DNA of 64,000 bases from Sandaracinus amylolyticus (GTDB lineage: Bacteria; Myxococcota_A; Polyangia; Polyangiales; Sandaracinaceae). The stretch covers positions 10,602,001-10,666,000 of the forward strand of contig NZ_CP070225.1 in NCBI RefSeq assembly GCF_021631985.1, read 5' to 3'. Position numbers and translations under genes: made by a program. This document shows, in pieces, positions 50,041-58,014 of the stretch (position 1 is the stretch's first letter; each line of letters starts with the position of its first letter). Under the pieces are notes generated by a model. It did no database searches. It saw only the letters and a list, made by a program, of their open reading frames with translations, and was not told the DNA's origin.

Positions 50041-52167
50041 TCAGCCGATCGGAAGGGTGCGCGGACGTGGGCCCAGACCTGCGAGCGCGTTGGCGAGCGC
50101 CGGCGCGACCACCGGCACCACGAGCTCACCGACACCGCTCGGAGGCTCGCCGCTCGGGGCGATCGCGACCTCGACCTCGGGCATCGCGTCGATGCGCAGG
50201 ATCGGCGCGTCGTGGAAGTTGCTCTGGACGACCGCGCCGTCCTCGACGTCGATGCGGCCGTAGAGCGCGGCAGAGAGCGCGAACGCGATGCCGCCCTCGA
50301 TCTGCGCGCGCACGATGCCGGGGTTCACCACCCTGCCGCAGTCGATCGCAGCCCACGCGCGGTGCGCGCGCACCGGCGCGGTCGAGGCCTCGATCACCAG
50401 CGCGACGAAGCTGCCGAAGCACGCGTGCACCGCGACGCCGCGCGCGCGTCCTTCCGGTGCAGCGCCCGCCGCGTCGGCGAGCGCGACCGCGCGATCGAGC
50501 ACGCCGCGGGCGCGCGAGCCCTCGGGGATCAGCGCGCGGCGCATCGCGATCGGATCGACGTTCGTGTGGGCCGCGAGCTCGTCGACGAACGACTCCATCG
50601 CGAACGCAGTCACCGAGTGCCCGACCGATCGCCAGATGCCGAGGCGCACCGGGATCTCGAGGCCGTGCCACTCGACGCGCAGCGCGGGCCACGCGTACGG
50701 GCCGCTCTCGATGCCATCGAGCGCGAGCCCGTCGATCTCACCGCGCGTGCTGTCCGCGCCGCTGAGCGAAGGGCTGACCACGCGCGCTTGCAGCGCGGTG
50801 ACCGCGCCCGCGCCGTCGAGCGCGGCCTCGACGCGCAGGACCGCGGGCGGGCGATAGAAGTCGGCGCGCAGATCGTCCTCGCGACGCCACACCAGCTGCA
50901 CCGGGCGCGGCGCGACGGCGCGCGCGATCTCGACCGCCTCGGCCACCTCGTCGCGGCTCGCGCGACGACCGAAGCCACCACCGAGCCACGTGGTGCGCAC
51001 TTCGATCTGCGCGCCGGGCAGGCCGAGCGCCTCGGCCGCGTCCCACTGGCAGCCCTGGGGATCCTGGGTCGGCGCCCAGATGCGACAGCGCGCGGGATCG
51101 CGCCCGGGCTCGTGGTGCACCGTCGCGTTCGGCGGCTCCATCGTCTGGTGCGCGAGCAGCGGCGCCTCGTAGGTCGCGCGCACCCGTCGATCGTCGGGCG
51201 CGGTGGTGATGAGGGAGACGTCGCCGCGATCGGTCGCGATGGCGCCCTGCTCGTCGAGCATCGCGCGCATGCGCTCGAACGCGCGAGCGCTCGAGGGGAT
51301 CGGCATCGGCGGAGGGCGGAACGTCGCGGCGAGCGCGTCGACGCCGCGGAACGCGGCCCACGTGCTGGTCGCGATCACCGCGACGCTCGAGGGGGTGCGC
51401 ACCACCTCGAGCACACCGGGCACCGCGCGCGCAGCGTGCTCGTCGAAGCGCTCGAGCACGCTGCCGTTCACGGGAGCGCGCGCCAGCGCGGCGAACACCA
51501 TCCCGGGCAGGCGCACGTCGAGCCCGAAGCGCGCTGATCCGTCGACCTTCTCCGGCGTGTCGAGGCGCGGCAAGGGCTGGCCGAGCAGGCCCGGGGCGCC
51601 GCGATCCTTGAGGCGCGGCGCGTCGGGCACGTCGAGCTCTGCGGCGAGCGGAGCGAGCGGTCCATAGCCGAGACGACGACCGCTCTCGCGATGCACCACG
51701 AAGCCGCGCTCGGCATCACACGCGTCCGATGGCACGTCCCACACGCGAGATGCGGCGAGGATCAACATCTCGCGGGCTGCCGCGCCCGCGCGCTGGAGCT
51801 CCTCGAACATCGACGCGACGCTCGCGCTCGCGACGGTGGTCTGGTTGCCGTAGTTGCGGTTCGCGATCGCCTGCTCGACGCGCACGAGGGACCAGTCGGC
51901 GTCGAGCTCGTGCGCGACGATCTGCGGGAGCGCGGTCGCGACGCCCTGACCCATCTCGGACTTGGTCAGCCAGATCGTGACGGCGCCGCTCTCCGCGATC
52001 GCGAGGAACACGCTGGGCGCGAAGGGCTCCTCGCGCGGCGGGACCCGCTTCGCGTGGCGCTCGCGCCGCACGCCGTAGAACGCGCCGAGCACCAGGCCCG
52101 CACCGCCCGCGAGCACACCGCCGAGGCCCGCCGCGAGGAGGTCGCGCCGCGTGAGCTTGAAGGGCAC
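50041..52167 (-). CDS. Tat-exported molybdenum hydroxylase large subunit (xanthine dehydrogenase family)
   Basis: A 708-residue protein with a twin-arginine leader (TRRDLLAAGLGG) and an IorB/aldehyde-oxidase-type molybdopterin-binding body. It has TKSEMGQGVATALPQIVAHEL, LPRLDTPEKVDGSARFG, TTWLGGGFGRRASRDEVAEA and a late IDCGRVVNPGIVRAQIEGGI. The usual [2Fe-2S] small subunit (IorA type) is absent next to it. It follows the purine operon in the same direction, 138 bp after its last gene and beyond a hairpin, so its use on purines is uncertain. N-heterocycle or aldehyde oxidation in the periplasm is the family role. Confidence 0.85.
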   Translation of the reverse strand: MPFKLTRRDLLAAGLGGVLAGGAGLVLGAFYGVRRERHAKRVPPREEPFAPSVFLAIAESGAVTIWLTKSEMGQGVATALPQIVAHELDADWSLVRVEQAIANRNYGNQTTVASASVASMFEELQRAGAAAREMLILAASRVWDVPSDACDAERGFVVHRESGRRLGYGPLAPLAAELDVPDAPRLKDRGAPGLLGQPLPRLDTPEKVDGSARFGLDVRLPGMVFAALARAPVNGSVLERFDEHAARAVPGVLEVVRTPSSVAVIATSTWAAFRGVDALAATFRPPPMPIPSSARAFERMRAMLDEQGAIATDRGDVSLITTAPDDRRVRATYEAPLLAHQTMEPPNATVHHEPGRDPARCRIWAPTQDPQGCQWDAAEALGLPGAQIEVRTTWLGGGFGRRASRDEVAEAVEIARAVAPRPVQLVWRREDDLRADFYRPPAVLRVEAALDGAGAVTALQARVVSPSLSGADSTRGEIDGLALDGIESGPYAWPALRVEWHGLEIPVRLGIWRSVGHSVTAFAMESFVDELAAHTNVDPIAMRRALIPEGSRARGVLDRAVALADAAGAAPEGRARGVAVHACFGSFVALVIEASTAPVRAHRAWAAIDCGRVVNPGIVRAQIEGGIAFALSAALYGRIDVEDGAVVQSNFHDAPILRIDAMPEVEVAIAPSGEPPSGVGELVVPVVAPALANALAGLGPRPRTLPIG

Positions 52168-52276
52168 GCGGGTGGTCTAACACGACCCGCGCGGGAGCCG
52201 CTGAGCCTGACCACGCATCCGCGTAGCGCGAAGCCGCAAGCGGGTGGGGACCCGCGCGCAGCTCGAGGGGTCGAGA

Positions 52277-52297
52277 GGGGAGGCGCGCAGCCTCCCC
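52277..52297 (-). terminator. GC-rich hairpin at end of purine operon
   Basis: GGGGAGGC (52277-52284) and GCCTCCCC (52290-52297) form a perfect 8-bp stem with a GCGCA loop, eight bases downstream of the hydroxyisourate hydrolase stop. A second 6-bp stem lies at 52240-52255. Together they suggest that the operon ends here, before the molybdenum hydroxylase gene. No T-tract is visible. Confidence 0.6.
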
Positions 52298-52305
52298 CGG
52301 GAAGC

Positions 52306-52638
52306 TCAGCTCCCCCGATAGGTGGAGTACCCGAAGGGGCTCAGCAGCAGCGGCACGTGGTGGTGCGTCTGCGCATCGAGCACGCGGAAGACGATCGTCG
52401 CCTCGGGATAGAACGCACCCTCGCCGAGGTACGCGCCGGTGTCGAAGCGCAGGCGGTACGTCCGCGCCTCGAGCGCGACCCCCTCGGGCAGCAGCGAGCG
52501 CACCCGCCCGTCGGCATCGGTGCGCGACTCCGCGAGCTGGGTCCAGCGGACGCCGCCGTCGTGGCGCTCCAGCGTGACGGCGATCCCTCGCGCGGGCAGG
52601 CCCTTCGCGAGATCGAGGACGTGTGTGCTCAGGCCCAT
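52306..52638 (-). CDS. uraH: 5-hydroxyisourate hydrolase (transthyretin-like)
   Basis: A 110-residue enzyme of the transthyretin-related family, the normal size. It begins with STHVLDLAKGLPARGI (active-site His) and has RTDADGRVRSLL with the catalytic Arg. It ends with the hallmark YSTYRGS. It hydrolyses 5-hydroxyisourate to OHCU, the step after urate oxidation. GGGAG lies eight bases before the start. It is the last gene of the purine operon, 35 bases after the OHCU decarboxylase gene. Confidence 0.95.
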   Translation of the reverse strand: MGLSTHVLDLAKGLPARGIAVTLERHDGGVRWTQLAESRTDADGRVRSLLPEGVALEARTYRLRFDTGAYLGEGAFYPEATIVFRVLDAQTHHHVPLLLSPFGYSTYRGS

Positions 52639-52673
52639 GGCTCGTGCTCCCGGTATGAGCGCGCGATCATGCC

Positions 52674-53225
52674 TCAGCGACCGCCGAGGTCGCCCACGAC
52701 GGTGCGCTCGTCGACCAGCTTCGCGAGCCGCAGCTTCGTGATCTTCATCTGCTCTCCCGCCGCCACGCGCAGCTCGGCCGCGGGATCGTTGGTCAGACGT
52801 GCTCGCAGCGCCGCGAGCATCTCCGCCGCGCTCTTGCCGGTCGCGCACACCAGGAACACGTGCCCGAAGCGCGCCGCGTAGTCGCGATTGCCCGCCGCCA
52901 GCGCGGCGAGCGTCGCCTCCGAGGCCGACGCCACGCCGGCCTGCTCCTTCGAGGACCACGCCGCCTCCGCGAAGCGCGCGCGCAGTCGCTCGCGATCCTC
53001 GCCGATGCGCGGGTGCGCCGCGAACGCCTCGAGCCAGTCGGGCGCGTCGAGCGCGCCCCAGATGCGCTCCGCCGCTGCGTACACCGCCGCGTCGTCGACG
53101 AAGGGCCGCGCGCGCACCATCGCCTCGACCCATCGAGACGATGCGCAGCACCGCACCAGCGCGCGCCGTGCTGCATTCGGTTCCAGCGAGCTCAGGAGCT
53201 CCGCGATGCCGTGTCCGCTCGTCAT
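52674..53225 (-). CDS. uraD: OHCU decarboxylase
   Basis: A 183-residue all-helical enzyme that converts 2-oxo-4-hydroxy-4-carboxy-5-ureidoimidazoline to S-allantoin. The family motif AAHPRIGE with the catalytic His is at about residues 69-76, and SSKEQAGV and FGHVFLVCATGKSA follow as expected. Length is typical. The start overlaps the allantoinase stop by four bases (ATGA), which couples their translation. The C-terminus ends GDLGGR. Confidence 0.93.
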   Translation of the reverse strand: MTSGHGIAELLSSLEPNAARRALVRCCASSRWVEAMVRARPFVDDAAVYAAAERIWGALDAPDWLEAFAAHPRIGEDRERLRARFAEAAWSSKEQAGVASASEATLAALAAGNRDYAARFGHVFLVCATGKSAAEMLAALRARLTNDPAAELRVAAGEQMKITKLRLAKLVDERTVVGDLGGR

Positions 53226-54556
53226 CCGCTCGTCACCACCTGCCCCCGCACCCTCGAGAACGACCACTCGGCCACGCGTGCGTCGTACACGCGCTCTCCG
53301 CGCAGCCACGTCGCCACGACCCGCCCGCGCATCGCGCGGCCCTCCCACGGCGTGAGGTCGTGACGGTGAAGGATCGCGCGCCGTTCCACCTTGAACGACG
53401 CGCTCGGATCGAACGCGACGAGATCGGCGTCCATGCCGACCTCGATGCGTCCCTTGCGTGACAGCCCCACGAAGCGCGCCGGCGTCTCCGCCATCCAGCG
53501 CACCACGTCCGCGAGCGTCGCGCCGCGCGCGATCGCCTCGGTGTAGGTCGCGCAGAGCCCGAGCTGCAGCCCCGCGATGCCGCCCCACGCGCGCGCGAGA
53601 TCCCCCTCGCGCATCCGCTTGAGCGCCGGCGTGCACGGCGAGTGATCGGACACCACGAGATCGACGATGCCTTCCTTGAGGCCGCGCCAGAGCCCTTCGC
53701 GACAGTCGCGCTCGCGGATCGGCGGCGCGCACTTGAAGCGCGGATCGCCGTCCGGGATCTCCTCGGCCGCGAACCCGAGGTAGTGCGGGCACGTCTCCGC
53801 GGTGATCGCGGTGCCGCGCGCCTTCGCGGAAGCGATCGCGCCCAGCGCGTCGGCGTCCGCGAGATGGACCACGTGCACGCGCGCGCCGCTCTCCTCGGCG
53901 AGCGCGATCAACAGCGCGATCGCCGACTCCTCCCAGGCGCGCGGCCGCGATCGCACGTACTGCGCATAGGAGCGCGGATCGTCGACCGGCGGTGCGTCGC
54001 CCTCGAGCTCGCAGTGCGCGAGCAGCGGCACGCCGCGTCGCGCGAGGTGGGGCAGCGCCGTGCGCAGATCGCGCGCTTCGGCGCGCGGCAGCTCGTCGAC
54101 GCCGGAGTCGATCAGGAACGCCTTGAACCCGAGCACGCCCGCGTCGATCAGCGGCTCGAGCGCGTCCGCGTTGCCCGGCACCACGCCGCCGTAGAAGCCG
54201 CAGTCGACGTGGAGCTTGCCCTGCGCCGCGCGATGCTTCGTGCGCAGTGCGTGCACGCTCGTCGTCGCGGGGACGCAGTTGAGCGGCATGTCGACGAGCG
54301 TCGTCACGCCTCCGGCGGCCGCGGCTGCGGTCGCGCTCGCGAAGCCCTCCCACTCGGTGCGCCCCGGCTCGTTGAGGTGCACGTGCGTGTCGACGAGACC
54401 CGGAAGCAGCGCGAGGGAGCCGAGATCTTCGACCTGCGTCGACTCGATCGCGATCTCGTACGGCTCGATCGCAGTGATGCGCTCGCCGTCGACGATGACC
54501 GTCGCGGCGCGTTCTCCCTGTGGCGTGACCACCCGTCGGCTTCGCAGCGCGCGCAT
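53222..54556 (-). CDS. allB: Allantoinase
   Basis: A 444-residue cyclic amidohydrolase. Metal ligands and family motifs are clear: DTHVHLNEPGRTEWEGF, the carbamylated-lysine region LGFKAFLIDSG, LAHCE, VVHLAD and VVSDHSPCTP. It opens the hydantoin ring of allantoin to give allantoate. The ATG at 54556 has GAGGG four to eight bases upstream. It lies eight bases after the FAD monooxygenase gene and overlaps uraD by four bases, inside the leftward purine operon. Confidence 0.94.
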   Translation of the reverse strand: MRALRSRRVVTPQGERAATVIVDGERITAIEPYEIAIESTQVEDLGSLALLPGLVDTHVHLNEPGRTEWEGFASATAAAAAGGVTTLVDMPLNCVPATTSVHALRTKHRAAQGKLHVDCGFYGGVVPGNADALEPLIDAGVLGFKAFLIDSGVDELPRAEARDLRTALPHLARRGVPLLAHCELEGDAPPVDDPRSYAQYVRSRPRAWEESAIALLIALAEESGARVHVVHLADADALGAIASAKARGTAITAETCPHYLGFAAEEIPDGDPRFKCAPPIRERDCREGLWRGLKEGIVDLVVSDHSPCTPALKRMREGDLARAWGGIAGLQLGLCATYTEAIARGATLADVVRWMAETPARFVGLSRKGRIEVGMDADLVAFDPSASFKVERRAILHRHDLTPWEGRAMRGRVVATWLRGERVYDARVAEWSFSRVRGQVVTSG

Positions 54557-54564
54557 GGTCCCTC

Positions 54565-56013
54565 TCAGAAGTCCGCGACGTCGTAGGCCTCGAGCGCCGC
54601 GAGGTGGGCCTGCGCGTCCTCGACGTAGAGCTGGCGCGTGATGCCCGACACCAGCCGATCGATCCCGTACTTCATCCCCGAGATGCTGGCGCCGCCGAGC
54701 CCGTTGCTGAGCAAGCACCCGAAGCTGAAGTTGAAGATCCCGCGCAGCCACGGCGCCTCGCCCGGCGTGCGCTCGGTGAGCTCGAAGCTCGGGCCGAGGT
54801 ACGGGTGGCGCAACAGCTCGTCGACGTGCTCACCGCGCGGCGGCTCGAAGCGATCGGACCATCGCGCGACGTGCGCCTCGATCTCGCGCAGCTCGGCGCG
54901 CAGCGCGAGATCGGTGCGGAACCCGGTGCCGACGATCACGAAGTCGTGCTCGTGCGTGCCCTTCGGCGTGACGACCTTCACCACGCCGTCCTCCTCGCGC
55001 ACCGCGGTCCACGGCTCGCCGCCGCGCAGCGCGAAGTTGGGCTGGCGCGTCGCGCGCTCGTACGTCGCCTTGGGCGGCAATTGCCCGGCGCTCCAGAACC
55101 GATGGATGAACCGCCACTTCTCGGCGTCGCTGAGATCCGCGTGGTGCCGCAGGAAGCCGACGAACTCGGCCCAGCGGTACACGTTCACGCGCACCAGCGT
55201 CTCGCGGCGGAAGTAGAGATCGACCGACGCCGCGCCTTCTTCGAGCGCGACCGCCGCGTTGTCGAACGCCGACGCGCCCGCGCCGAGCACCGCGATGCGC
55301 TTGCCGCGCAGCGCCGCGAAGTCGACGTCCTCGCTGGTGTGGGCCCATCGCGCGCGCGGGAGCCCGAGCCGGATCATGTCGGGGACCCACCACTGCCCCG
55401 ATCCCTCGATGCCGGTCGCGAGCACGATCTTGCGCGCGTGCACGAGCTCGACGATGCCGCGCGACGTGATCGGCACCGCGAAGCACGCGCTCTCGTCGTC
55501 CCAGCGGATCGGCCCGACGCGCGCTTCGTTCCGCACCGGCAGGTGCAGCATCTGGCGATACCACGCGAGGTAGCGCGCCCACGTCTCGCGCGGGACGAAC
55601 GTCATCGCGTCCCACGAGCCCTCGCCGTGCTGCGCCTCGTACCAGGCCTGCGCGGAGAGGCTCGGGATGCCGAGCTCGGGCCCGAGCACATGCTTCGGAG
55701 TCCGAAGCGTGTCCATGCGCGCGAAGCGCAGCCACGGGCCCTCACGTCCGGCGGGCGCGGCGTCGACGACCAACACGTTCTCGACGCGCTCGCGGCGCAG
55801 CGCGAACGCGGTGGCGAGCCCACCCTGTCCTCCGCCGACGACGAGCACGTCGAGGATCGGCGCGCCGGCCCGGGTGCGCCGCGGCGGGACCCAGGTGCGC
55901 TTCGGGTAGTCGAGGATCGCGAGGTCGCGCGCGATGCGCGCCTCGAGCGCGCGCAGGCCCGCCTCGCCGGGCGCGAACGAGGTGAGATCGAGACGACGTG
56001 CAGCGTCAGCCAT
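54565..56013 (-). CDS. FAD/NAD(P)-dependent monooxygenase-like oxidoreductase
   Basis: A 482-residue flavoprotein. The FAD motif is VLVVGGGQGGLATAFAL, and a second dinucleotide fold has IAVLGAGASAFDNAAVAL, the two-Rossmann plan of class B (FMO/BVMO-like) monooxygenases. Late motifs include FVIVGTGFRTDLAL. It does not look like HpxO-type urate hydroxylases, which are class A. Its place within the purine operon, overlapping the upstream gene by eight bases and eight bases from allantoinase, suggests a purine-related oxidation, perhaps the missing urate step. That role is inference. GGAGG lies six bases before the ATG. Confidence 0.85.
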   Translation of the reverse strand: MADAARRLDLTSFAPGEAGLRALEARIARDLAILDYPKRTWVPPRRTRAGAPILDVLVVGGGQGGLATAFALRRERVENVLVVDAAPAGREGPWLRFARMDTLRTPKHVLGPELGIPSLSAQAWYEAQHGEGSWDAMTFVPRETWARYLAWYRQMLHLPVRNEARVGPIRWDDESACFAVPITSRGIVELVHARKIVLATGIEGSGQWWVPDMIRLGLPRARWAHTSEDVDFAALRGKRIAVLGAGASAFDNAAVALEEGAASVDLYFRRETLVRVNVYRWAEFVGFLRHHADLSDAEKWRFIHRFWSAGQLPPKATYERATRQPNFALRGGEPWTAVREEDGVVKVVTPKGTHEHDFVIVGTGFRTDLALRAELREIEAHVARWSDRFEPPRGEHVDELLRHPYLGPSFELTERTPGEAPWLRGIFNFSFGCLLSNGLGGASISGMKYGIDRLVSGITRQLYVEDAQAHLAALEAYDVADF

Positions 56014-57271
56014 GAGGGACCTCCGCAGTCGCGAGGCGCAGCATCGTCCCCGCGAGGACCGCCACGCCGTGCGCGAGGTCCTCGGGGTGCGTGAGCTCGT
56101 CGGGGCGATGGCTCACGCCCGCCACCGACGGCACGAAGATCATCGCGGTGGGCGCGATGCGCGCCATGAAGAGCGCGTCGTGGTACGCGCGGCTCGGCAT
56201 GCGTCGTGTGCGCAGATCGAGCGCGCGCGCCGATGCCTCGATCGCATCGACGATCGCGGGCTCCGAGATCGCCGGCGGGTCCTCGTTGATCGTGCGCACC
56301 GCGATCTCGACGCCGCGCTCGCGCTGCACGCGCGTGATCGCGTCCTGGATCGCCGCGAACGCGTCCTGTCGCGACGCGAGATCGGTGTCGCGCAGATCGA
56401 TCTCGAGGTGCACCCGCGACGGGATGCTGTTGATCGCGCCGGGATGGACCCGCACCACGCCGACGGTGCCGACGGTGTCGGGGCTCTTGGTGCTCTTCGC
56501 CGCGTGCTCGACCGCGAGCACGATCTCGGCGGCCGCCGTCATCGCATCGCGTCGCGCGGGCATCAGCACCGCGCCCGCGTGACCTCCGACGCCGCGCACC
56601 TCGAGCGCGTACGACGCCGGTGCGGCGATCGCCGTGACCACGCCGATCGGAATGCGCTCGGCCTCGAGCACCGGGCCCTGCTCGACGTGCAGCTCGACGA
56701 ACGCCGCGTAGCAGCCCTCCGGCAATCGCACCTGCTCGAGCGCGCCCTCGAAGCCCGCGTCGCGCCGCACGTCCTCGAAGGCGCGCCCCTCGGCATCGCG
56801 CAGCGCGCGCACCCGGTCGGCGGTGATCGCGCCGCTCATCAAGCGACTGCCCACGCAGCCGAGCCCGAAGCGCGTCGGCTCCTCGCTCGTGAACGCGATC
56901 ACCTCGAGCGATCGCGCAGGCACGATCCCGGCGTCGCGGATCGCGCGCAGCGCCGCGATGCCGCCGATCACGCCGACCGTTCCGTCGAAGCGACCCGCGT
57001 TCGGGATCGCGTCGATGTGCGAGCCGGTCGCGATCGCCGGCGCGCCCCGATCCGCGCCCTCGAGCCGGAAGAACGTGTTGCCGATCGGATCGACGCGGGT
57101 GCGGAGCCCGGCCTTCTCGGCGAGCGATCGCACGTACGCGCGGCCCTCGAGATCCGTCTTCGTGTAGAGCACGCGCTCGACCGCCGGGGCGGGCGCTGCG
57201 CTGAACGTCGCGAGCTCCGCGAGCTGCGCGTCGACCTCGTCCGCGAGCCGCGCGAGATCGAGCGCGATCAT
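56006..57271 (-). CDS. Ureidoglycolate amidohydrolase (plant-UAH-like M20 enzyme)
   Basis: A 421-residue M20 metallo-amidohydrolase. GSHIDAIPNAGRFDGTVGVI and the later FTSEEPTRFG with GSRLMSG closely match what I recall of plant ureidoglycolate amidohydrolase, more than allantoate amidohydrolase. HVEQGPVLE and the C-terminal HRPDEL metal residues are also present. The predicted reaction is ureidoglycolate to glyoxylate, CO2 and two ammonia. The start overlaps the ureidoglycine aminohydrolase stop by four bases (ATGA). The adjacency of the two steps supports the assignment. Confidence 0.85.
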   Translation of the reverse strand: MIALDLARLADEVDAQLAELATFSAAPAPAVERVLYTKTDLEGRAYVRSLAEKAGLRTRVDPIGNTFFRLEGADRGAPAIATGSHIDAIPNAGRFDGTVGVIGGIAALRAIRDAGIVPARSLEVIAFTSEEPTRFGLGCVGSRLMSGAITADRVRALRDAEGRAFEDVRRDAGFEGALEQVRLPEGCYAAFVELHVEQGPVLEAERIPIGVVTAIAAPASYALEVRGVGGHAGAVLMPARRDAMTAAAEIVLAVEHAAKSTKSPDTVGTVGVVRVHPGAINSIPSRVHLEIDLRDTDLASRQDAFAAIQDAITRVQRERGVEIAVRTINEDPPAISEPAIVDAIEASARALDLRTRRMPSRAYHDALFMARIAPTAMIFVPSVAGVSHRPDELTHPEDLAHGVAVLAGTMLRLATAEVPHG

Positions 57272-58014
57272 CGCCGCGGCTCCAGCATCGGGTCGCGGTT
57301 GACGTCCTTGTAGTAGAGGTAGCGCGCAGGGCCCTTGCCGATGCAGCCGAACCACTGCGGCAGATAGGGCGCCATCCAGATCGCGTCGCCCGCCTGCACC
57401 GGGTACCACGCGTCGCCGAGCCGATAGACGCCGCCGCCCTCGAGGAAGACGAGGCCGTGCTCCATCACGTGGCTCTCGACCATCGGGAGCGAGGCGCCGG
57501 GCTGGAACACGAACGTGTTCATCGCCATGTCGAAGCCGGGCTCGTCGGGGAGCAGCGTGCGCAGCAGCGCGCTGGGATCGCCGAGGAACGGCACCGCGGG
57601 CACGTCCTGCTCGCGCGAGACGATCAGCCGCGGCGCTGCGCCGGCGAGCGGCACGTAGCGCTTCTCGAGCATGAAGAAGACCGCGCCGGTCGCGCTGGTG
57701 ATCGTGTGCGCCGTGCCCGCGGGGACGAACGCGTAACCACCGCCCTCGAGCGTCGTCGTTCGCGCCTCGGCCTCGAACCGCACGCTGCCCTCGAGCACGA
57801 ACACGAAGCGCTCGACGCCTGCGAGCGGCACGGCGGAGATCGCGCCGGCCTCGAGCGTGACCAGCGACTGCACGAAGCCCGCGCCCATCACCGGCGCGAA
57901 GATCGTGATCGCGCGCGCCTTGGTCCATCCGGGGATCGACGCGGGCACGTGGCTCTCGGGCGTGATCAGCGCGTGATCGCGCGCGACGCGCGTGCGGGAC
58001 TGGGCACCGTTCAT
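57268..58014 (-). CDS. allE: (S)-ureidoglycine aminohydrolase
   Basis: A 248-residue bicupin. The first cupin has VERFVFVLEGSVRFE, and the second has the metal site in VESHVMEHGLVFLEGGGVYRL, with Glu/His/His ligands and a downstream Gln in LPQWFG. Length fits the E. coli YlbA/AllE family, which removes ammonia from S-ureidoglycine made by allantoate amidohydrolase. It overlaps both neighbours by four bases (ATGA on each side), so the three ureide genes are tightly coupled. Confidence 0.93.
   Translation of the reverse strand: MNGAQSRTRVARDHALITPESHVPASIPGWTKARAITIFAPVMGAGFVQSLVTLEAGAISAVPLAGVERFVFVLEGSVRFEAEARTTTLEGGGYAFVPAGTAHTITSATGAVFFMLEKRYVPLAGAAPRLIVSREQDVPAVPFLGDPSALLRTLLPDEPGFDMAMNTFVFQPGASLPMVESHVMEHGLVFLEGGGVYRLGDAWYPVQAGDAIWMAPYLPQWFGCIGKGPARYLYYKDVNRDPMLEPRR

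Noticed and set aside
54565-56013. Calling the FAD monooxygenase HpxO (urate hydroxylase)
   Set aside because: It has two dinucleotide-binding folds, as in class B monooxygenases, and lacks the class A pattern of HpxO; position alone does not prove the role.
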